Assembly: GCF_022012475.1 (NCBI RefSeq)
Contig: NZ_JAKLWS010000037.1
Coordinates: 1-41,220 of the forward strand
DNA: 41,220 nucleotides
Direction: 5' to 3'
From: Rhodohalobacter sulfatireducens
Lineage (GTDB): Bacteria; Bacteroidota; Rhodothermia; Balneolales; Balneolaceae
The position numbers and the translations under genes are program-made. Positions 36,474-41,220 of this stretch are shown here, one piece after another. The notes below the pieces were generated by a model that saw only the letters and a program-made list of their open reading frames with translations, made no database searches and was not told the origin of the DNA. Positions within the stretch are counted from its first letter, which is position 1. Every line of letters starts with the position of its first letter.

Positions 36474-37502
36474 ATGAACGCTCGAATTTCTTCTCAAATT
36501 TTTCGGGTATCGTTAATGCTTTTACTTTTTTCATGGATACCCTCTCTACTTTTTGGACAGTCATACACGCCAAGAAGCCTTCATAATGGTCCTTCTTGGT
36601 CGCCCGACGGAATGGTCATTGCCTATGCGGCATCCTATTCCGGGGATTTTGATATCTATGCCATCGATATATGGACGATGGAGCAGCAGCAGATTACGGA
36701 TCATCCCGCAAATGATATGTATCCCGAATGGGCTCCCAACGGATTGAACCTGGCATTTTATTCTGACCGCCCAAGTGAAATCCCTCCATTTCCGCCGGAT
36801 ACGGTTGTTTACAATGTGAAGGGACTCTACGAGACTTATGCACGGGATGGCTATCGTCCCTCATGGTCGCCGAATGGCAGAACGATAACCGCACATTTCC
36901 GGGATGAAGTGGGAGATTATGAAATCTACACCATGAATCGACAGGGAAAAGACCGGGTTCCGATTACCGATAATATGGCAACAGATGTTCATCCCCGCTT
37001 CTCTCCCGACGGCAACAAGATTGTGTTTATCTCCGACAGAGATTACCGGCCCGAAATTTATGTGATGAATTCAGACGGATCGGACCAAACAAGATTAACA
37101 AATTCCGATTCTTACGATATCGATGCGGTGTGGTCACCCGACGGCGAGAAAATAGCCTTTATATCTAACCGGCTTGGTTCTTTTGATATATTTGTGATGA
37201 ACGCCGATGGATCTGACAAGAGGCTTATTGTAGGTTCTCCCTCAATTGATATTGCACCGGTATGGTCTCCTGAAGGTAACAAAATTCTTTTCTCATCAAA
37301 CCGTTCCGGCTATTTCGATCTGTATGTCTATCATATGGAGGAAGATACAACTGAGCAGCTCACCAACTCTGAGTTTCACGAGTTTTACGGTACATGGTCG
37401 CCGAATGGCAGCCGAATTGCTTACCTGGCTACCGAAGAAGATGAACCACACCTTTACCTGATGAATTCAGATGGACGAAGAAAGCGGCAATTGACGAGAT
37501 AG
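36474..37502 (+). CDS. Secreted TolB-like PD40 beta-propeller protein
   Basis: 342 residues from the ATG at 36474, chosen because it begins a proper signal peptide (MNARISSQIFRVSLMLLLFSWIPSLLFG-Q); the frame is open to a TTG at 36408. Six or more PD40 repeats follow, each with WSPDG-type loops: GPSWSPDGMVIAYAA, YPEWAPNGLNLAFYSDR, RPSWSPNGRTITAHF, HPRFSPDGNKIVFISDRD, DAVWSPDGEKIAFISNR, APVWSPEGNKILFSSNR, YGTWSPNGSRIAYLA. This resembles the TolB C-terminal propeller and DPP6-like proteins. It has no TolB N-terminal domain or peptidase domain, so it is probably a periplasmic or surface protein-binding propeller. Confidence 0.9.
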   Translation: MNARISSQIFRVSLMLLLFSWIPSLLFGQSYTPRSLHNGPSWSPDGMVIAYAASYSGDFDIYAIDIWTMEQQQITDHPANDMYPEWAPNGLNLAFYSDRPSEIPPFPPDTVVYNVKGLYETYARDGYRPSWSPNGRTITAHFRDEVGDYEIYTMNRQGKDRVPITDNMATDVHPRFSPDGNKIVFISDRDYRPEIYVMNSDGSDQTRLTNSDSYDIDAVWSPDGEKIAFISNRLGSFDIFVMNADGSDKRLIVGSPSIDIAPVWSPEGNKILFSSNRSGYFDLYVYHMEEDTTEQLTNSEFHEFYGTWSPNGSRIAYLATEEDEPHLYLMNSDGRRKRQLTR

Positions 37503-37538
37503 TTTTTAAAATCACCAAGAAGACTAAATTAGGATACT

Positions 37539-37980
37539 CTGCGTTCCACCGCGTTCTCTGCAGTTGTTCTCTGAGGAATTTTATGCTTGGTCATTAGAGA
37601 TCCCCAAAGCTCATTCGCTATATGTTCATTTAAATTTCGCCCCTACAAAAACGATGAGAAACCGCGAACTCAAACGCACGAATTTTTAACCGCCAAGTTC
37701 GCGGAGAGCGCAAAGACAGAACTGAGACCATTTGACCAGTGTACCCTGCGTTACACCGCGCTCTCTGCGGTTATTTTCTGAGGAATTTTATGCTTGGTCA
37801 TTAGATATCCCCAAAGTTCATTCGCTATACGTTCATTTAAGTTTTCCCCTACAAAAACGATGATTAACCGAGAAGTTAAGCGCACGAATTTTTAACCGCC
37901 AAGTTCGCGGAGAGTGCAGAGACAGAATTAAGACCATTTGACCAGTATGCCCGGCGTTACACCGCGTTCCCTGCGGTTAA
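37539..37980. repeat. 207-bp tandem direct repeat, two copies plus a partial third
   Basis: Copy 1 runs from 37539 (CTGCGTTCCACCGCGTTCTC), copy 2 from 37746 (CTGCGTTACACCGCGCTCTC) and a partial third from about 37951 (CGGCGTTACACCGCGTTCCC). Shared interior blocks include GAGGAATTTTATGCTTGGTC, CCCCTACAAAAACGATGA and AACCGCCAAGTTCGCGGAGA. The 37503-38007 gap holds no gene. Confidence 0.9.
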
Positions 37981-38007
37981 TATTGTGGCAATTTATTATT
38001 CATTGCT

Positions 38008-39570
38008 TTAAAAATCCATCCAGTCCAGTTCTGCCCATCTTTCGGAGCCGTCATTTTCCTGCGGTTCTCCGGGTGTACTTCGGCCTGATAGAATATATTC
38101 TTCGAGTAATTCTTTTAATTCTTTCACTTTGTCCGGGTAGAGATGAACCAGGTTGTTTTCTTCCGAGGGATCTTGTTCCAGGTTATACAATTGAAACAGC
38201 GGAAGCCTTCGCAACTCGTCCTCGGTATTCGGATAACTCCATCCACCTGAACCCGGCCAGAGAATCAGTTTCCAGTCTCCTTTCTTGATGGCAAAACGAC
38301 CGGCCAGCGAATGAAATACGGTCGCTTCGCGAAGCGGTTTTTCATACTCCTGCTGCATCAGTACCGGAAGGAAGCTGTAGCTGTCTTCTCCCGCATTCTC
38401 TGGCAGAAAACCTCCGGTCAGGTCCGCAAAGGTCGCCATTAAATCTACAGTACTGATTGTTTCATCGGAAGTGAGTCCGCCGTCAATACCATCGGGCCAG
38501 TTGACTACAAAAGGAACCCGATGACCGCCTTCGTAGATATCCGCTTTATGCCCTCGATAGATGTAACTGGGGTCATGTCCCGCCTGTGCAAGTTCCTCAA
38601 AATCAGACCTGGGGGAAGCACCGTTATCACTCGTAAAAATGATCATCGTATTTTCCCGAATATTTTTCGATTCAAGTGCATCTACAATTTGGCCGACCAG
38701 ATGATCGACCTGCAAAACGAAATCACCATAAAGATTTGCGTTACTCGATCCGATAAACTCGGTGGTTGGAAGAATGGGCGTATGCGGTGCAGGCAGCGCA
38801 AAATAGAGAAAGAAGGGTTGGCCTGATTCCGCTCTCCGGTCAATATAGCTGATGGATCGATCTGTTAAATCCGGTAATACCATTGTGTGATCGAAATCGG
38901 GAGCGGTTAACCCTTTTCGCCAGAACCCCTTTTCATCGTAGTTGACGGTTTCTTCTGTTGGAACCGCAGTGGGCAATCCGTTTTCCACATATACGTAGGG
39001 CGGCATATCCAGCGACCCTGAGAACCCAAAGGAGTAATCAAGCCCATGGTCACCCGGGCCATTTTTGATTGGCTCCTTAAAATCAACACCCGGGCGGCTG
39101 TTTAAAGCATCAATATTTTCCGGCTCACCGGTAAACGTCCAATTCCACCCGAGGTGCCACTTCCCGACGAATCCCGTGTGATAGTTTTGTTCCTGGAGCA
39201 TCTCCGGCAGGGTCAATCGTTCGTTTTTAATTAATGATTTCGAATAACCGCTAAGTACAAACTTTTTGAGTGTCGATCTCCAGTTATAACGGCCGGTCAA
39301 CAATCCGTAACGCGTGGGTGTACAGACTGCGGAACTGGTATGGGCATCGGTGAACTTCATCCCGGCCTCAGCTAATTTATCAACATTCGGGGTTTTAAAG
39401 GCGGCATTTTCATTAAAGGATGAGATATCCCCATAACCAAGATCGTCTGCCAATATCACGATAATATTCGGAGGGTCACCCCCCGATTGAACCGCAAAAA
39501 TTTGGATGGAAGAAACTAAGATGACAAATATTAGAAGCAGAAAAACAAGAATCTCTTTTTTATAGAGCAT
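38008..39570 (-). CDS. Secreted type I sulfatase
   Basis: 520 residues. Signal peptide/anchor (ILVFLLLIFVILVSSIQIFA). Sulfatase family S1 (PF00884): metal-binding NIIVILADDLGYGD (Asp42, Asp43), the formylglycine motif CTPTR (Cys83) with GLLTGRYNWRS, GFVGKWHLGW, PFFLYFALPAPHTPILP, IIFTSDNGASPRSD and RVPFVVNWPDG. All active-site elements are visible, so it should be active after maturation by a formylglycine-generating enzyme (not in the window). The likely substrate is a sulfated carbohydrate; the exact S1 subfamily is not assigned. A remnant of a second sulfatase lies 14 bp upstream. Confidence 0.95.
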   Translation of the reverse strand: MLYKKEILVFLLLIFVILVSSIQIFAVQSGGDPPNIIVILADDLGYGDISSFNENAAFKTPNVDKLAEAGMKFTDAHTSSAVCTPTRYGLLTGRYNWRSTLKKFVLSGYSKSLIKNERLTLPEMLQEQNYHTGFVGKWHLGWNWTFTGEPENIDALNSRPGVDFKEPIKNGPGDHGLDYSFGFSGSLDMPPYVYVENGLPTAVPTEETVNYDEKGFWRKGLTAPDFDHTMVLPDLTDRSISYIDRRAESGQPFFLYFALPAPHTPILPTTEFIGSSNANLYGDFVLQVDHLVGQIVDALESKNIRENTMIIFTSDNGASPRSDFEELAQAGHDPSYIYRGHKADIYEGGHRVPFVVNWPDGIDGGLTSDETISTVDLMATFADLTGGFLPENAGEDSYSFLPVLMQQEYEKPLREATVFHSLAGRFAIKKGDWKLILWPGSGGWSYPNTEDELRRLPLFQLYNLEQDPSEENNLVHLYPDKVKELKELLEEYILSGRSTPGEPQENDGSERWAELDWMDF

Positions 39571-39584
39571 AATAAACAGAAGCC

Positions 39585-39770
39585 TTATTCAAGTTCCTTT
39601 TTTAAGTCGCTTAGAAAATCAGTTGCCATATCGTTGTGTTTTTCCATCCACCTCACCAGTTTCAGCCTGAGTTCTGTGATTGTCTCTTTGTTGTCTTGAT
39701 CATTCACAAGATTGTTCATCTCCAGGGGATCCTTCTCTATATACATAATCTTTTTGATTGAGGAAATTTT
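39585..39770 (-). pseudogene. 3' remnant of a second sulfatase gene
   Basis: A minus-strand frame reads KIMYIEKDPLEMNNLVNDQD followed by KETITELRLKLVRWMEKHND then TDFLSDLKKELE-stop (stop 39585-39587). YxxEKDPLEMNNLVND...ELRxKLVRWM is the usual C-terminal end of S1 sulfatases (LYDLxxDPxExxNL). The catalytic N-terminal part is missing and no start of a full gene can be found upstream. It could still be translated as 53 residues from ATG 39744-39746. It ends 14 bp before the intact sulfatase start, so two sulfatase genes once stood in tandem. Confidence 0.75.
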
Positions 39771-39996
39771 AAGCGACCTATTTTCTCATTGAAGGAAGCA
39801 ATTGTAAAGGAGTACTGAATATTGCCCTGAAATCTGTTATCCTTATGTAGATAGTTACTCCACTCTTAATTAAGGAGGATCCGGTGGAGGAAGATTAGGT
39901 TTTTGAAACCACCCCAAACTCCCCTACCCGACGGTTCGGGAAAAGGTCTTGGAAAAGAAAGGAACTTCACGAACAACCTGACAGGAAAAATAGATT
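39771..39996. other. Gap between sulfatase remnant and Gfo/Idh gene
   Basis: 226 bp with no gene. At 39905-39945 it contains CCACCCCAAACTCCCCTACC followed by CGACGGTTCGGGAAAAGG, a diverged member of the CCACCCCTAAATCCCCTCC family seen at 12460 and 15438. The promoter of the Gfo/Idh gene must lie in this region but is not evident. Confidence 0.4.
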
Positions 39997-40956
39997 ATGC
40001 AGAAAATTCGAATTGGCGTACTCAGCACAGCGAAAATAGGCGTTCAAAAAGTAATCCCGGCGATGCAGCAAGCCGATCTTTGCGAAGTAACAGGAATAGC
40101 ATCCAGGAATTTGAAACGTGCTCAAGCCACGGCCGATAAACTTTCTATTCCAAAGGCGTATGGATCGTATGAGGATCTGCTGGCGGATTCAGAGATCGAT
40201 GCCGTTTATATACCGCTGCCGAACCATATGCACGTACCGTGGTCTATCAAATCGCTTGAAGCCGGCAAACATGTGCTTTGCGAAAAACCGATCGGGATGG
40301 ATGCAGAGGAAGCCAGAACCCTGCTGTCCGTCTCCAAAGAGTATTCGGGGCAAAAGATCTCGGAAGCGTTTATGTATCGTCAGCATCCCCGCTGGAAACG
40401 AACCGTTGAGTTGGTTCAGTCCGGTGCAATTGGTGAACTCAAAGCGATCCATTCATTCTTTTCGTACTACAATGACGATCCCGAAAACTACCGGAACAGT
40501 GCCGATATGGGTGGGGGTGGTTTGATGGATATCGGTTGTTATTCCATCTCCTTATCCCGTCTTCTGTTTGATCGGGAACCGGTGAGTGTTCACGGCGAAC
40601 TGGAGTACGATCCTGAATTTAATACCGACCGATTAGCATCGGGATTGCTCCGTTTTGAAGGGGGAACGTCCGTTTTTACATGTGCCACACAATGTTATAA
40701 AGATCAATATGTGAAAGTGTTCGGAACGAAAGGAAAGATTGAGATGGACTGGCCTTTCAATCCTGATTTCACAAAAACCCAACGCTTACAGGTTGTCATC
40801 GATGATGAGGAGACCATCGAAGAGTTTGCCCCGGTTGACCACTTTACGCTACAGGCTGAAGCGTTTGCGAAGAGCATTCTTGAGGATAAACCGGTTCCCG
40901 TTTCGCTAGAGGATTCCATCAAAAACATGAAAGTGATTGATGCGATGAGAGACTAA
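39997..40956 (+). CDS. Gfo/Idh/MocA-family NAD(P)-dependent oxidoreductase
   Basis: 319 residues, no signal. The N-terminal Rossmann domain opens with IRIGVLSTAKIG (4-15), an unusual STAKI in place of the common GCGxI turn but frequent in this subgroup. The catalytic EKP motif is in VLCEKPIGM (93-101), and the C-terminal domain has MGGGGLMDIGCYSISLSRLLF and FGTKGKIEMDWPF. Relatives oxidise or epimerise sugars with NAD(P); the substrate is unknown. The C-terminus (SLEDSIKNMKVIDAMRD) is slightly short. It is not part of the minus-strand sulfatase transcript. It is a different subgroup from the remnant at 17795-18019. Confidence 0.93.
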   Translation: MQKIRIGVLSTAKIGVQKVIPAMQQADLCEVTGIASRNLKRAQATADKLSIPKAYGSYEDLLADSEIDAVYIPLPNHMHVPWSIKSLEAGKHVLCEKPIGMDAEEARTLLSVSKEYSGQKISEAFMYRQHPRWKRTVELVQSGAIGELKAIHSFFSYYNDDPENYRNSADMGGGGLMDIGCYSISLSRLLFDREPVSVHGELEYDPEFNTDRLASGLLRFEGGTSVFTCATQCYKDQYVKVFGTKGKIEMDWPFNPDFTKTQRLQVVIDDEETIEEFAPVDHFTLQAEAFAKSILEDKPVPVSLEDSIKNMKVIDAMRD

Positions 40957-40987
40957 TCCGTTGTCTCTAATATACCTGTACTGATTT

Positions 40988-41175
40988 CGAAGTTCTGTCT
41001 TCGAAACCCATAAGAAGAAACCCCAAACTGGTTCAAGTTTGTAACTTGGACCACCATGAGGAAGTTCTCCTTCAGTTTACAATTCATATGAAGCGGAGCT
41101 TCCGATTTGGCGTACCGAAGCTCCTGCTTCGGTACGAGAAAACTTGGACCATGATGAGCGGAGCTTCGGTACGAG
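40988..41175. repeat. Palindromes downstream of the Gfo/Idh gene, including GAAGCGGAGCTTCC copy 3
   Basis: CGAAG/CTTCG at 40988-41003. A GGTTCAAG...CTTGGACC palindrome at 41030-41052 is a sister of the GGCGCAAG family. GAAGCGGAGCTTCC at 41090-41103 is followed by a perfect stem GTACCGAAGC (41112-41121) / GCTTCGGTAC (41126-41135) around TCCT. A partial copy (GAGCGGAGCTTCGGTACGAG) is at about 41156-41175. No gene is seen from 40957 to the window end. Confidence 0.75.
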
Positions 41176-41220
41176 TAAAAAATATACTCTGCTTCACTTC
41201 GCGCTCTCAGAGGTTAACTT

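Overview
The window reads as chromosomal DNA of a Gram-negative member of the Bacteroidetes/FCB group, most likely the Balneolales/Rhodothermota side. The reasons are: a complete type IX secretion (T9SS) C-terminal sorting domain on the CotH-like protein, several SPII lipoproteins, an ECF sigma factor of the TIGR02999 type beside a transmembrane Ser/Thr kinase-TPR protein, weak or absent Shine-Dalgarno sequences, and gene gaps rich in short palindromic repeats. The assignment is inference; no rRNA, tRNA or CRISPR array is present.

Layout. (1) 1-7327 (-): a giant exported protein, 2442 codons in the window and open at the left edge, with a CSLREA motif, three parallel beta-helix stretches, two PKD-like domains and two DUF285/BspA-type arrays with an exact 75-bp period. 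(2) 7651-12439: a lipoprotein serine hydrolase (-), an ECF sigma factor (+) and a kinase-TPR protein (+). A 33-bp composite upstream element is shared by the giant gene and the hydrolase, and its TGTTGCAT half recurs before the kinase. (3) 12645-15230 (+): a nucleotidyltransferase and a GntP permease. (4) 15519-18782 (-): a sugar-catabolic run of deoC, a decayed Gfo/Idh dehydrogenase, a xylose-isomerase-like TIM barrel and a hexokinase. (5) 18948-22602: a small helical protein (+) and a secreted TPR-CHAT protein (-). (6) 22603-27519 (-): a lipoprotein island in which a B-A gene pair was duplicated; the second copy is fused in frame across one TAA stop. A beta-helix lipoprotein lies upstream. 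(7) 27918-34288 (+): CotH-like T9SS protein, VTC-domain protein, DUF4956 membrane protein and HlyD-type adaptor. (8) 34943-37502: metal-receptor-like protein (-), DUF4440 protein (-) and PD40 beta-propeller (+). (9) 38008-40956: sulfatase (-), the 3' remnant of a second sulfatase, and an intact Gfo/Idh oxidoreductase (+).

How the parts fit. The left third looks like a cell-surface regulon: an ECF sigma factor, a membrane kinase that may sense and signal, and exported targets sharing an upstream element. The sugar genes (GntP, hexokinase, isomerase, DeoC, sulfatase, Gfo/Idh) suggest a marine-type polysaccharide and sugar scavenger. The best candidate for an incompletely described system is the CotH-VTC-DUF4956-HlyD module. 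The gaps are full of repeat families (GGCRCAAG-bounded elements, GAAGCRGAGCTTCC hairpins, a 207-bp tandem repeat, a family with copies of about 110 to 270 bp). Several lie next to the duplicated and decayed genes, so they may have driven the rearrangements.
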